From positions 718,001-782,000 of the forward strand of contig NZ_CP023865.1 of NCBI RefSeq assembly GCF_003711105.1: DNA of 64,000 nucleotides. Reading direction: 5' to 3'. Made by a program: the position numbers and the translations under genes. Shown piece after piece: positions 9,553-18,414 of this stretch (positions are counted from its first letter, which is position 1; every line of letters begins with the position of its first letter). A model generated the notes under the pieces. That model ran no database searches. It saw only the letters and a program-made list of their open reading frames with translations, and was not told where the DNA came from. Origin of the DNA: Actinoplanes teichomyceticus ATCC 31121 (GTDB lineage: Bacteria > Actinomycetota > Actinomycetes > Mycobacteriales > Micromonosporaceae).

Positions 9553-11340
9553 ATGAACCCACAAGCCCGGCGGTGGACCGTCGGACTTCTTTCCGCTGCT
9601 CTGATCGCGGCCACCGGCGCCGTCGCCGGCCCGGCCGGCGCCGCGCCGGCCGCTCCGGTGTCGTTGCTGGTCGGGCTCAAGCCCGGCTACGACGCCACCG
9701 CGCGACTGGACACCCTGGCCCGGCTGGGCCTGCAGGCCGCCGAGGCGCGCGGCCAGGCCCGCACCGGGCGGCTCGCCGCGATCGGCGCGAAGGCCTTCGA
9801 GGTCCCGGCGAACCGGGTCGAGCTCACCCTGGCCGCGCTGCGCCGGGACCCGGCGGTCGCCTACGCCTCGGTGGACCCGAAGGCCCAGGCCGTCGACGTC
9901 GCGCCCAACGACCCGCTGTTCACCAGCCGCAACCAGCCGGAGCTGGGCCAGATCAAGGTGCCCGCGGCCTGGGGCACCACCACCGGCTCGGGCTCGGTGG
10001 TCGTCGCCGTCGTGGACACCGGCGTCACCGAGATCGGTGACCTGTCCGGCCAGGTCATGGACGGGATCGACCTCGCCGGCGGGGACAACTTCCCCAAGGA
10101 CGAGGGCCGGTTCCCGCACGGCACGGTCGTCGCCTCGCTGATCGCCGGCCGGGGCAACGACGGCCGGGGCATGGCCGGCGTCTGCTGGCAGTGCCAGATC
10201 CTGCCGGTCCGGGTGCTGGACCGGGAGGGCAACGGCAGCTACTCCACCATCGCCGACGGCATCATCTGGGCGGCCCAGAACGGCGCGGACATCATCAACC
10301 TGTCGCTGGGCGGAGTGACCAACGGCAAGGTGCTGGCCGACGCGGTCGCCTACGCCAACGGCCGCGGCGCGCTGGTGGTCGCCGCCGCCGGCAACAGCAA
10401 CAGCTCGAAGAGGTTCTACCCGGCGGCGTACCCGGGCGTGCTGTCGGTGGGTGGCTCGGCCACCTACGGCGCCGACTACAACGCCAAGGCGAGCTTCTCC
10501 AACTACGGGCCCGACTGGGTGGACGTCGCCGCCCCCGGCTTGACCGCCGGCATGTCCAGCAACGGTGGGTACTACTACGGCAAGACCAACGCCGCGCAGG
10601 GCACGTCGTTCGCGGCGCCGCTGGTCTCCGGCGTGGCCGCGCTGGTCAAGTCGGCGCACCCCAACTACACCGGCTGGTCCCTGCAGAACGCCGTCATCTC
10701 CTCGGCCGTCAAGCCCACCTCGGTCCGGCCGTGGACGCGGTACGGCCTGGTGAACGCGGCCAAGGCGCTCACCGTGGGCACCGACACCCGGCCGCCGGCC
10801 GCCAAGTACATCTCGCCCGGGCAGAACGCCAGGGTGCACGGCAACGTGGCGATCAAGCCGGTCGGCGTGACCGACAACTGGTCCGGCGTGCAGAAGGTGG
10901 ACCTCTACGTCAACGGCAAATGGGCCAACTGGTCCTACACCTCGCCGTTCGCGCCGACGCTGAAGACCGGCAGCCGGAACGGCCCGATCAGGGTCAAGCT
11001 GCGGATCACCGACCGGGCCGGCAACGCGACCTGGACCGGTGAGCGCACGCTGATCGCCGACAACGTCAAGCCGAAGGTCTCGCTCGGCAGCGCCAAGAAG
11101 AACAAGGCCAAGGTCAAGGGCACCGTCACGGTGACCGCCAAGGCCAGTGACGCCTCCGGGATCAGCAAGGTCCAGCTGCTGGTCAACGGCAAGGTGGTGG
11201 CGACCGACACGACCGCCGGGTACACGCTGAAGTTCAAGGTCAAGAGCCAGAAGAAGACCATGAAGATCAAGCTCCGGGCGTACGACCGGGCGGGTAACTA
11301 CACCACGACCGGTGTCCTGCGTACGTACTACCGCGCCTGA
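9553..11340 (+). CDS. Secreted S8 subtilisin-like serine protease with C-terminal Ig-like domains
   Basis: 595 aa. A Sec-type signal peptide of about 33 residues ends near GAAPAAP. An inhibitor-like propeptide (LLVGLKPGYDATARLDTL) is followed by the peptidase domain with the triad Asp155 (VVDTGV), His189 (FPHGTVVASLIAG) and Ser352 (GTSFAAPLVSGVAAL). From about residue 410 to the end there are two Ig/bacterial-Ig-like segments (VGVTDNWSGVQKVDLYVNG and ASDASGISKVQLLVNG), which often mediate substrate or wall binding. A hairpin terminator follows. Exported and probably self-processed. Confidence 0.95.
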   Translation: MNPQARRWTVGLLSAALIAATGAVAGPAGAAPAAPVSLLVGLKPGYDATARLDTLARLGLQAAEARGQARTGRLAAIGAKAFEVPANRVELTLAALRRDPAVAYASVDPKAQAVDVAPNDPLFTSRNQPELGQIKVPAAWGTTTGSGSVVVAVVDTGVTEIGDLSGQVMDGIDLAGGDNFPKDEGRFPHGTVVASLIAGRGNDGRGMAGVCWQCQILPVRVLDREGNGSYSTIADGIIWAAQNGADIINLSLGGVTNGKVLADAVAYANGRGALVVAAAGNSNSSKRFYPAAYPGVLSVGGSATYGADYNAKASFSNYGPDWVDVAAPGLTAGMSSNGGYYYGKTNAAQGTSFAAPLVSGVAALVKSAHPNYTGWSLQNAVISSAVKPTSVRPWTRYGLVNAAKALTVGTDTRPPAAKYISPGQNARVHGNVAIKPVGVTDNWSGVQKVDLYVNGKWANWSYTSPFAPTLKTGSRNGPIRVKLRITDRAGNATWTGERTLIADNVKPKVSLGSAKKNKAKVKGTVTVTAKASDASGISKVQLLVNGKVVATDTTAGYTLKFKVKSQKKTMKIKLRAYDRAGNYTTTGVLRTYYRA

Positions 11341-11352
11341 TCCCGCGCAGCC

Positions 11353-11386
11353 ATGAGGGGCCGGTCCGCACGGACCGGCCCCTCAT
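11353..11386 (+). terminator. Terminator after subtilase gene
   Basis: ATGAGGGGCCGGTCC (11353-11367) pairs perfectly with GGACCGGCCCCTCAT (11372-11386) around a 4-nt loop, 12 bp after the stop codon. Confidence 0.85.
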
Positions 11387-11411
11387 CGCATTCGATCACC
11401 GGCCACGCCGG

Positions 11412-11417
11412 TAAACT
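11412..11417 (+). promoter_or_regulatory. Candidate -10 box of guaA
   Basis: TAAACT lies 6 nt upstream of the guaA GTG and there is no Shine-Dalgarno sequence, which suggests a leaderless guaA mRNA. The upstream -35 match (TTCGAT with 15-nt spacing) is poor. Confidence 0.4.
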
Positions 11418-11423
11418 CGCCGG

Positions 11424-12971
11424 GTGAGCACCCCGCGTCCCGTCCTCGTCGTCGACTTCGGCGCCCAGTACGCCCAGCTGATCGCCCGCCGGGTCCGTGA
11501 GGCCCGTGTGTACTCCGAGATCGTCCCGCACTCGATGCCGGTGGCCGAGATGCTGGCCAAGAATCCCGCCGCGATCATCCTGTCCGGCGGCCCGTCCAGC
11601 GTCTACGAGCCGGGCGCGCCCGTGCTCGACGCGGGCCTGTTCGACAGCGAGGTGCCGGTCTTCGGCATCTGCTACGGCTTCCAGGCGATGGCTCAGGCGC
11701 TCGGCGGCACGGTGGCGCACACCGGCTCCCGGGAGTACGGCCGCACCCTGCTGACCGCGCAGGGCGGCTCGCTGCTGCGCGACCTGCCGGCCGGCCTGCC
11801 GGTGTGGATGAGCCACGGGGACAGCGTCGCGGTCGCCCCGGCCGGCTTCATGGTCACCGCGTCCACCCCGGGCGCCCCGGTCGCCGCGTTCGAGGACCTG
11901 GCCGCCCGGCGCGCCGGCGTGCAGTTCCACCCCGAGGTGGCGCACACCGAGCAGGGCCAGGAGATGCTCAAGCGCTTCCTGTACGACATCGCCGGCATCG
12001 AGCCCACGTGGACGCCCGGCAACATCATCGAGGACCAGGTCGCCGCGATCCGCGAGCAGGTGGGCGACAAGCAGGTGCTCTGCGCGCTCTCCGGCGGCGT
12101 CGACTCGGCGGTCGCCGCGGCGCTCGTCCACAAGGCGATCGGCGACCAGCTCACCTGCGTCTTCGTCGACCACGGCCTGCTGCGTGCGGGCGAGGCCGAG
12201 CAGGTGGAGAAGGACTACGTCGCCGCCACCGGCATCCGGCTCAAGGTGGTCGACGCCGCCGAGCAGTTCCTCGGGCACCTGGCCGGGGTCACCGACCCGG
12301 AGCAGAAGCGCAAGATCATCGGGCGCGAGTTCATCCGTACGTTCGAGGCCGCCGCCCGCGAGCTGGACGCCGAGCGGCACATCGAGTTCCTGGTGCAGGG
12401 CACGCTGTACCCGGATGTGGTGGAGTCCGGCGGCGGCACCGGCACCGCGAACATCAAGTCGCACCACAACGTCGGCGGCCTCCCCGACGACCTGCAGTTC
12501 GCGCTGATCGAGCCGCTGCGCACGCTGTTCAAGGACGAGGTGCGCGCGCTCGGCGCCGCCCTCGGCCTGCCCGAGGCGATGGTGCAGCGGCACCCGTTCC
12601 CGGGGCCGGGGCTGGCCATCCGGATCATCGGCGCGGTCGACCGGGAGCGCCTGGACATCCTGCGCCAGGCCGACCTGATCGCCCGCGAGGAGCTGACCGC
12701 CGCCGGTCTGGACCGGGATGTCTGGCAGTTCCCGGTGGTGCTGCTGGCCGACGTGCGCAGCGTCGGCGTGCAGGGCGACGGCCGCACCTACGGCCACCCG
12801 GTGGTGTTGCGGCCGGTCTCCAGCGAGGACGCGATGACCGCCGACTGGTCCCGCCTGCCGTACGACCTGATCGCCAAGATCTCGAACCGGATCACCAACG
12901 AGGTCCGGGAGATCAACCGGGTGGTGCTCGACGTCACGAGCAAGCCGCCGGGCACCATCGAGTGGGAGTGA
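11424..12971 (+). CDS. guaA: GMP synthase (glutamine-hydrolysing)
   Basis: Converts XMP to GMP using glutamine and ATP. 515 aa. N-terminal class I glutamine amidotransferase domain (FGICYGF nucleophile Cys; [13 protein letters not shown] catalytic His/Glu). ATP-pyrophosphatase domain with the P-loop [14 protein letters not shown] near residue 220. C-terminal dimerisation domain with [10 protein letters not shown] and KPPGTIEWE. Completes the IMP-XMP-GMP route with guaB at 4.2 kb. Single gene flanked by hairpins on both sides. Confidence 0.97.
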   Translation: MSTPRPVLVVDFGAQYAQLIARRVREARVYSEIVPHSMPVAEMLAKNPAAIILSGGPSSVYEPGAPVLDAGLFDSEVPVFGICYGFQAMAQALGGTVAHTGSREYGRTLLTAQGGSLLRDLPAGLPVWMSHGDSVAVAPAGFMVTASTPGAPVAAFEDLAARRAGVQFHPEVAHTEQGQEMLKRFLYDIAGIEPTWTPGNIIEDQVAAIREQVGDKQVLCALSGGVDSAVAAALVHKAIGDQLTCVFVDHGLLRAGEAEQVEKDYVAATGIRLKVVDAAEQFLGHLAGVTDPEQKRKIIGREFIRTFEAAARELDAERHIEFLVQGTLYPDVVESGGGTGTANIKSHHNVGGLPDDLQFALIEPLRTLFKDEVRALGAALGLPEAMVQRHPFPGPGLAIRIIGAVDRERLDILRQADLIAREELTAAGLDRDVWQFPVVLLADVRSVGVQGDGRTYGHPVVLRPVSSEDAMTADWSRLPYDLIAKISNRITNEVREINRVVLDVTSKPPGTIEWE

Positions 12972-12990
12972 CGGTCGGTAGTGGATCTAT

Positions 12991-13020
12991 AGCTCAGGGC
13001 GGGTAAAAACGCCCTGAGCT
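12991..13020 (+). terminator. guaA terminator
   Basis: AGCTCAGGGCG (12991-13001) pairs perfectly with CGCCCTGAGCT (13010-13020) around an 8-nt loop, GGTAAAAA. It starts 19 bp after the stop codon. Confidence 0.85.
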
Positions 13021-13102
13021 GCGGTTACGCAGCGCTATCCAACTGTCAGGAACCCGACAGTCGTCGCGGAGAGGTAACATAACCCGGGCAGAATGCCGCT
13101 TC

Positions 13103-14050
13103 GTGACCCCCGCACTGGAACCGCTCCGCAGGATCGCCGCCTACGCCGTCGCGACCGACGACGAAGGCCGCGTTCTCCTGGTCCGGGCCTCGGCCAAATC
13201 CGGTACGCCCGGAGTCTGGTCGCTGCCCGGCGGCGCCGTCGACCACGGCGAAGATCCGAACCACACCGTCGTCCGCGAGACCGCGGCGGAGACCGGGCTC
13301 TCCGTCGCCGTCACCGGGCTGCGTGACGTCCTGGCCGACATGCGCTCGCTGCCGCATCGAGGCGTCACCATCCACACCGACCGGCTGATCTACACCGTGT
13401 CGGTGCGCGGCGGCACCCTGATCGACCGGGTCGGCCATCCCACCGACCTGGCGCGCTGGCACACCCTGGAGGAGGCCGAGCGGCTCAGACTACGGCCGTT
13501 CACCGCCGCCGCCCTCGGGCTCAGCGCCGCCTCCGCCGACCTACGCCCGGAGGAGACGCCGGACTTCCCGTCGTTCTACGCCTACCAGGGGCCGGACGGG
13601 CTGCACCGCGCGCAGCGCTTCGCGGCGTACGCGATCGCCGCCGACCCGTACCGGAATCTGCTTCTCACCCGCATCGCCCCGGGCTATCCCGGCGCCGGCT
13701 GCTGGCATCTGCCCGGCGGCGGCACCGACTACGGCGAGCAGCCCGGCACCGCGCTGATCCGCGAGCTGGTCGAGGAGACCGGGCAGCGCGGCCGGCTGAT
13801 CGAGCTGCTCGGGGTGGCCAGTCACCGGGACGCGGCCTCGCTCGGCCCGGAGGGCTACCCGATCGACTGGCACGGCGTCCGGGCGTTCTACCGGGTGGTG
13901 GTGGACGAGCCCACCGAGGTGACCATCCACGACGTCGGCGGCTCCACCTCCGAGGCCCGGTGGATGCCGCTCGATGCGGTCGCCGCGCTCGCCGCCGACC
14001 AGCTCACCGAAGTCACCGCGGATGCGCTGCGGGCGGCGCGGCTAATCTAG
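13103..14050 (+). CDS. Protein with two tandem Nudix hydrolase domains
   Basis: 315 aa made of two Nudix modules. The first (about residues 10-140) has a Nudix box beginning GGAVDHGE and ending RETAAETGL, in which the first of the two conserved adjacent glutamates is Ala, so it may be impaired. The second (about 170-310) has GGGTDYGE...RELVEETGQ with both catalytic glutamates. Nudix enzymes cleave nucleoside diphosphates linked to other moieties; the substrate here is unknown. GTG at 13103 is the likely start. The next gene begins 5 bp later and has the same architecture, so the pair is an operon of duplicated genes. Confidence 0.88.
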   Translation: MTPALEPLRRIAAYAVATDDEGRVLLVRASAKSGTPGVWSLPGGAVDHGEDPNHTVVRETAAETGLSVAVTGLRDVLADMRSLPHRGVTIHTDRLIYTVSVRGGTLIDRVGHPTDLARWHTLEEAERLRLRPFTAAALGLSAASADLRPEETPDFPSFYAYQGPDGLHRAQRFAAYAIAADPYRNLLLTRIAPGYPGAGCWHLPGGGTDYGEQPGTALIRELVEETGQRGRLIELLGVASHRDAASLGPEGYPIDWHGVRAFYRVVVDEPTEVTIHDVGGSTSEARWMPLDAVAALAADQLTEVTADALRAARLI

Positions 14051-14055
14051 GCCCG

Positions 14056-14946
14056 GTGAAGATCAGAAGGGTGGCGGCGTACGGCGTGTGCCGCGCCGCC
14101 GACGGCCGCATCCTGCTCACCCGGGGATCGCACCGCAGCGCGTTCCCCGGGGTCTGGTCGCTGCCCGGCGGCGGCGTGGACCACGGCGAGCACCCGGCCG
14201 ACGCGGTCGTCCGCGAGTTCGCCGAGGAGACCGGCCTGGCCGTCGCCATCACCGGGATCCGCTCCGTGGTGGCCGACGTGGTCGCGCTGCCGGACGGGTC
14301 GGTCGAGCACACCGACCGGATCCTCTACGACGTCACGGTCACCGGCGGCGACCTGCGCCCGGAGACGGACGGCACCACCGACCTCGCCGAGTGGGTGCCG
14401 CCGGCCGTGGCGGCCGGGCTGCCGCTGCTGCCGTTCACCGCCCGGGCACTAGGGACGCAGTTCGTCGAGCCGGACGCCGTGCCGGTCGGCGACGAGCCGC
14501 CGTACCGCACCGACCGGGTGCAGCGCTTCGGGGCGTACGGCCTGGTCACCGACCCGGCCGGGCGGATCCTGCTGGCCCGGATCGCCGAGGGCTACCCGGG
14601 TGGCGGCCTCTGGCACCTGCCCGGCGGCGGCACCGACTACGCCGAGACGCCGGAAGCGGCCATGCTCCGCGAGCTCTACGAGGAGACTTCGCAGCGCGGA
14701 CGGATCGAGGGTCTGCTCAGCGTCGGACACCGGTACGACCCGGCCGCGCTCGGCCCCGAGGGCGTCCCGATGGACTGGCATGTGATCCGGGTCGTCTACC
14801 GGGTAGTAGTGGAGGAACCCGTCACCGCGGCCGTCACCGAGGCGGCCGGCGGGTCCACCGACCGGGCGTCCTGGTTCACCCCGGATGAGGTGGCCGGACT
14901 GCCGCTCAGCGAACTGGCCCGGGAAGCACTCGCCCAGGCGGGCTAA
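14056..14946 (+). CDS. Second protein with two tandem Nudix hydrolase domains
   Basis: 296 aa, paralogous to the preceding gene in domain order and in local motifs (MDWHVIRVVYRVVV matches IDWHGVRAFYRVVV). The first Nudix box GGGVDHGE...REFAEETGL is complete. The second, GGGTDYAE...RELYEETSQ, keeps the EE pair but has Ser for the conserved Gly. Thus the first domain is intact here, while the second is intact in the neighbour. I chose GTG at 14056, five bases after the upstream stop; longer in-frame starts would lie inside the previous gene. Substrate unknown. Confidence 0.87.
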   Translation: MKIRRVAAYGVCRAADGRILLTRGSHRSAFPGVWSLPGGGVDHGEHPADAVVREFAEETGLAVAITGIRSVVADVVALPDGSVEHTDRILYDVTVTGGDLRPETDGTTDLAEWVPPAVAAGLPLLPFTARALGTQFVEPDAVPVGDEPPYRTDRVQRFGAYGLVTDPAGRILLARIAEGYPGGGLWHLPGGGTDYAETPEAAMLRELYEETSQRGRIEGLLSVGHRYDPAALGPEGVPMDWHVIRVVYRVVVEEPVTAAVTEAAGGSTDRASWFTPDEVAGLPLSELAREALAQAG

Positions 14947-15096
14947 AATCGTTACACAGAAGTCGGAGAGCGGCCCGTTGCACAGCGCAACCCAACGGCC
15001 TCTCGCCAAGGCCGTCCCGCTGTGCGATGGTGTAACCCGCAATTTCGCCGGGCTCGTCACGATGCCGGTGGACCACGAACTCCATGGAGGAAGCAC

Positions 15097-16074
15097 GTGC
15101 CGAGTACCCCTTGGCGCCGGCGTCGATCGACGGATAGTCCCCGTCCCGCCGGTCGCCGCTGGGCTGGCCGCTTGCGCCGAGGCGGGACACTCGCCCGGCA
15201 AGCCCTGCTGGTTCGGGTGGGTCGCCGCTCCGCCGAGACGAGCCGGGCCGCCACCGCGACCCGCGCCGAGGTGCTGTACACCGGGTCGGAACCGGGGCTG
15301 AGCCGCACCATTCCCGCCCCCGGAGTTCCCCTGGACACCACCGCCTTCGACCAGCCGGTCCTCGACGAGCCGGCCCCGGCGTCGATCCCGCTGCTGCCCG
15401 GCGAGCGCACCATGGCGCGCCGGGTCCGGTTCGGCCTGGTCAACGCCTGCACCCTGAGCAGCCTCGGCCTCGGCCTGCTGGCCATCTTCGTGGCCATGGC
15501 CGGCAAGCCGCAGATCGCGGCCGTCTGCCTGGTCGCCTGCGTCGCCTTCGACGGACTGGACGGCGCGCTGGCCCGCAAGCTCGGCGTCGCCAGCCCGTTC
15601 GGCGCGCAGATGGACTCGCTGGCCGACATGTGCTCGTTCGGCCTGGCCGCGCCGGTCGTGGTCTACGCCTCGCTGACCCAGGAGGCGGTGCCGCAGCCGG
15701 CCGCCGCGCTGGCCTGTGCCCTGGTGGCCGGCTGCGCCGCGATCCGGCTGGCCCGCTTCAACGTCTCACCCAAGGACGGCCGCTTCTTCTCCGGCGTGCC
15801 GACCACGATGGCCGCGGCGGTGCTCGCCCTGGCCGTGCTGATCGACCTGCCGCTGCCCGGGATGGCGGTGCTGGCCGGCGTCGCGCTGCTCGCCTTCGCG
15901 ATGGTCTCCAGCTTTCCGTACGCGAAGCTCGCCCGCGTCGTGAAGCTCCCGCCGTGGCTGTGGCTGCTGCCGGTGGTCGGCGCGCTGATGCAGCCGCGGA
16001 TGACCTTCGTGCTGGTCGTCGCGACGTACCTGGCCTCCGGCCCGATCCTGTGGATGCGCGCCAAGCGCGCCTGA
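15097..16074 (+). CDS. pssA: CDP-diacylglycerol-serine O-phosphatidyltransferase
   Basis: Makes phosphatidylserine from CDP-diacylglycerol and serine in the cytoplasmic membrane. 325 aa. The CDP-alcohol phosphotransferase signature is complete: DGLDGALAR, then G, D and D with the D-G-x2-A-R-x8-G-x3-D-x3-D spacing, followed by about six TM helices. The N-terminal ~100 residues (basic, then Pro/Ala-rich) precede the enzyme domain and are not part of the catalytic fold. GTG at 15097 has GGAGGA 5-6 nt upstream. psd, which uses its product, is convergent 0.7 kb away. Confidence 0.9.
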   Translation: MPSTPWRRRRSTDSPRPAGRRWAGRLRRGGTLARQALLVRVGRRSAETSRAATATRAEVLYTGSEPGLSRTIPAPGVPLDTTAFDQPVLDEPAPASIPLLPGERTMARRVRFGLVNACTLSSLGLGLLAIFVAMAGKPQIAAVCLVACVAFDGLDGALARKLGVASPFGAQMDSLADMCSFGLAAPVVVYASLTQEAVPQPAAALACALVAGCAAIRLARFNVSPKDGRFFSGVPTTMAAAVLALAVLIDLPLPGMAVLAGVALLAFAMVSSFPYAKLARVVKLPPWLWLLPVVGALMQPRMTFVLVVATYLASGPILWMRAKRA

Positions 16075-16080
16075 CCCGCT

Positions 16081-16127
16081 CCGTCACGAAAGGCCGCCTC
16101 GTAACGGGGCGGCCTTTCGCGTGACGG
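16081..16127 (+). terminator. pssA terminator
   Basis: CCGTCACG plus AAAGGCCGCC (16081-16098) pairs with GGCGGCCTTT (16108-16117) and CGTGACGG (16120-16127), with a 2-nt bulge. It is a strong hairpin starting 6 bp after the stop. Confidence 0.85.
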
Positions 16128-16177
16128 GAATCGACGCGGGCCCGTGCGCGAGATCACGGCACGTCCACCGCGAGCGG

Positions 16178-16290
16178 CGGTGTCGGCCCGCCGTGAGTTG
16201 TGGTGTCGGCCCGCGGAAGCCGTGGTGTCGGCCCGCGGAAGCCGTGGTGTCGGCCCGGCTCGGTCCGCGGTGTCGGTCCGGCGCGAGCTG
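16178..16290. repeat. Five tandem 22-23-bp repeats between pssA and psd
   Basis: Units start at 16178, 16201, 16223, 16245 and 16268, each beginning with (C/T)GGTGTCGG(C/T)CCG. The two central copies are identical; the outer ones diverge in their 3' half. No gene is supported here. Confidence 0.8.
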
Positions 16291-16415
16291 CGGAGCGGCC
16301 GCTGTTGGCTCGGTGCCGCGCGGGCGAGCGCCGGGCGCGCGCGACCGCGCGGACCGTGGGCGGGCGGCCGCGGGCAGAAGCTCCCGGGGCCGTACCGCAG
16401 GAGGTCCGGGCGCGC

Positions 16416-16640
16416 GGCGCACCCGGAACTCACGGCGCGCGGCGCACCCGGAACTCACGGCGCGCGGCGCACCCGGAACTCACGGCGCGCGGCGCACCCG
16501 GAACTCACGGCGCGCGGCGCACCCGGAACTCACGGCGCGCGGCGCACCCGGAACTCACGGCGCGCGGCGCACCCGGAACTCACGGCGCGCGGCGCACCCG
16601 GAACTCACGGCACGCGGCCCACCCGGACCTCACCGGCTCA
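16416..16640. repeat. Nine tandem 25-bp repeats between pssA and psd
   Basis: Eight near-identical 25-bp units (16416-16615), each starting GGCGCACCCGGAACTCACGG, plus a ninth decayed copy (16616-16640). Only one base differs among the first eight. The period is not a multiple of three and the unit contains no stop in the plus frames, so long open frames across it are artefacts. No spacers separate the units. Confidence 0.92.
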
Positions 16641-16703
16641 TTCGCCGCGGTCGGCGCTCGTCGCCCGGTGTCCCCGCAGGCTCGGCGAGCCTGCCATGAC
16701 ACC

Positions 16704-16736
16704 GGCAGGCGCGCCTCCTTTCGGGGCGCGCCTGCC
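16704..16736. terminator. psd terminator hairpin
   Basis: GGCAGGCGCGCC (16704-16715) pairs perfectly with GGCGCGCCTGCC (16725-16736). It lies just beyond the psd stop on the minus strand. Confidence 0.8.
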
Positions 16737-16750
16737 CGTGTCGCGTCCGT

Positions 16751-17995
16751 TCACTTCCAGCGGGCGATGACCGTGGCGCCGCCGATGACCCGCTCGTCGA
16801 CGCTGACCAGCGCCTCCGCCTTGTCGGCCGGCAGGTAGACGTCGGTACGCGACCCGAACCGGATCAGGCCGAACCGCTCGCCCTTGGCGACCAGGGTGCC
16901 GACCGGCGCGCGCTGCACGATGCGCCGGGCGATCAGTCCGGTGCGCTGCGCGACCGCGACGGTGCCGTGGTCGGTGTCCAGGACCGTGTACGCCGCCACG
17001 TTGTGCTCGGCGGCGGCGGTCATCGCGTTCGCATAGCCGCCCTCCTCGACGAAGTAGTCGGCCACCCGGCCGGCCACCGGCGAGCGGTTGACGTGCACGT
17101 CGAAGACCGACAGGAAGACCGCGATGCGCAGGAACTCGTCCGGCCCGAAGCGCTCGTCGTGCATCCGCTCGATGGAGAGCACCTTGCCGTCGGCGGCGGC
17201 GACCACGGCCGACGGATCGCTCGGCACGTCGCGCTCCGGGTCCCGGAAGAACGCCGCGACCGGGGCGGCGGCCACCGCGGGCAGCAGCCACAGCTTCGAC
17301 TTGGGCCGGGCCCGGCGGGCCAGCGCGGCCAGACCGAGCGCGATGCCGGCCGCGGCGACGCCGTTGGAGTCGATGTGCATGGTGCGGGTCAGCGGCACGC
17401 TGGACGGCCGGTACGCCGGGGCGAGGGTGGCCGCGGTCGCCACCTGCGCCGGGGTGAAGCGCAGCTTGTGCACCCGCAGCGGCGGCTGGTTGCGGACCAC
17501 CAGGTCGGAGCCGACGCCGAAGAGCGAGCCCTGCCGGAACAGCTCGGCGGCGGCGCCCGCGGTGCGGCCCGGTCCGGCCGGGGTGGCGACGGTGAGCACC
17601 GCGCCGTCGTTCAGGTGCTTGGTCAGCTCGTCGATCAGGCCGCGGGTCTCCTCGGCGGTGCCGGTGACCGGCTCGCCGACGATCACCACGTCCGCGGTCG
17701 GGGCGTCGTCCAGGGAGTCGACGATCCGCACCCGGTCGGCCACCCAGCTGCCCAGGCCGCTGATGTGACCACGGAGCAGGTCGGCGCTGCTGCGCTCGCC
17801 GGGCACCAGGACGAGCGTGTCACCCGGCAGCAGCGCCTCGACGGCGGCGGCCACCACGGCCCCGGCGTGGTCGGCGCCGACCAGCAGGGCGGTGGTGGCC
17901 GTGTTCTGCCGGGCGAACTCGGCGGTCAGGGCGCGAGCGGCCCGGGCTCCCACGGCCGGGACGGGCGTGGCGGGCACGGCGGGAAACTGGGTCAT
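16751..17995 (-). CDS. psd: Phosphatidylserine decarboxylase with N-terminal extra domain
   Basis: Converts phosphatidylserine to phosphatidylethanolamine. 414 aa. The C-terminal ~210 residues are a short-type (class II) decarboxylase: hydrophobic segment, AFFRDPERDVP, FLSVFDVHVNRSPVAG and the pyruvoyl-generating self-cleavage site FGSR (Gly381-Ser382). The N-terminal ~195 residues (LLVGADHAGAVV..., VVIVGEP, GAVLTVATPAG) resemble a Rossmann-like, perhaps inactive methyltransferase fold, absent from stand-alone Psd enzymes. ATG at 17995 begins MTQFPAVPAT. It is downstream of two membrane-protein genes on the same strand, with a 53-bp gap containing TATGCT 6 nt before the ATG, so it may have its own promoter. 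Confidence 0.88.
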   Translation of the reverse strand: MTQFPAVPATPVPAVGARAARALTAEFARQNTATTALLVGADHAGAVVAAAVEALLPGDTLVLVPGERSSADLLRGHISGLGSWVADRVRIVDSLDDAPTADVVIVGEPVTGTAEETRGLIDELTKHLNDGAVLTVATPAGPGRTAGAAAELFRQGSLFGVGSDLVVRNQPPLRVHKLRFTPAQVATAATLAPAYRPSSVPLTRTMHIDSNGVAAAGIALGLAALARRARPKSKLWLLPAVAAAPVAAFFRDPERDVPSDPSAVVAAADGKVLSIERMHDERFGPDEFLRIAVFLSVFDVHVNRSPVAGRVADYFVEEGGYANAMTAAAEHNVAAYTVLDTDHGTVAVAQRTGLIARRIVQRAPVGTLVAKGERFGLIRFGSRTDVYLPADKAEALVSVDERVIGGATVIARWK

Positions 17996-18048
17996 TCCGC
18001 GAGCATATTGCCCCGCCTCGCGGTGGTGACCCGTGGGCGGGGCATCGG

Positions 18049-18414
18049 TCACTTCCCCGGCTCCTGTTCGCCCGGCTGGTGCTGCCGTCCGGCGCCCGGC
18101 TGCTCCCCGGCGAACCGGGTCGCCGGGTCGTCCAGCAGCTCCTGCACGATCGAGGCGTGCACCTCGGGCGGCAGATCGCCCGGTGCGGCCGCTGCCGGGG
18201 TTTCGGCGGCGACCGGGGCCGGCTGCTCGCGGCGCCCGGAAGTGATCGCCCCGAGCAGGCCGACCACCCCGAACAGGATGAGGCCGCCGGCGACCGTCCA
18301 GCCCAGCGCGGGAAGGTGCAGGGTGACCACCGCCGACAGCCCCCACCAGACCACGATCAGCAGGAAGAGCAGGCCGAAGGTCAGCGAGACGGCGTCCGTC
18401 CGATGCGGTTTCAT
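18049..18414 (-). CDS. Small membrane protein of unknown function
   Basis: 121 aa. Two predicted TM helices (LTFGLLFLLIVVWWGLSAVVTL and LGWTVAGGLILFGVVGLLGAI), then a charged Pro/Ala-rich cytoplasmic or extracellular tail. The ATG overlaps the stop of the upstream PspC gene (ATGA), so the two are probably translationally coupled. I do not recognise a characterised family. Context suggests a partner of the PspC protein in envelope-stress sensing. Confidence 0.8.
   Translation of the reverse strand: MKPHRTDAVSLTFGLLFLLIVVWWGLSAVVTLHLPALGWTVAGGLILFGVVGLLGAITSGRREQPAPVAAETPAAAAPGDLPPEVHASIVQELLDDPATRFAGEQPGAGRQHQPGEQEPGK

Noticed and set aside
16416..16640. CRISPR array
   Set aside because: The 25-bp units are directly adjacent with no unique spacers and no cas genes are in the window.
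16121..16838. Repeat-encoded proteins in three plus frames across the 25-bp array
   Set aside because: All three frames are open only because the GC-rich unit has no stop; the period is not a multiple of three, there is no ribosome-binding site, and terminators of pssA and psd bracket the region.
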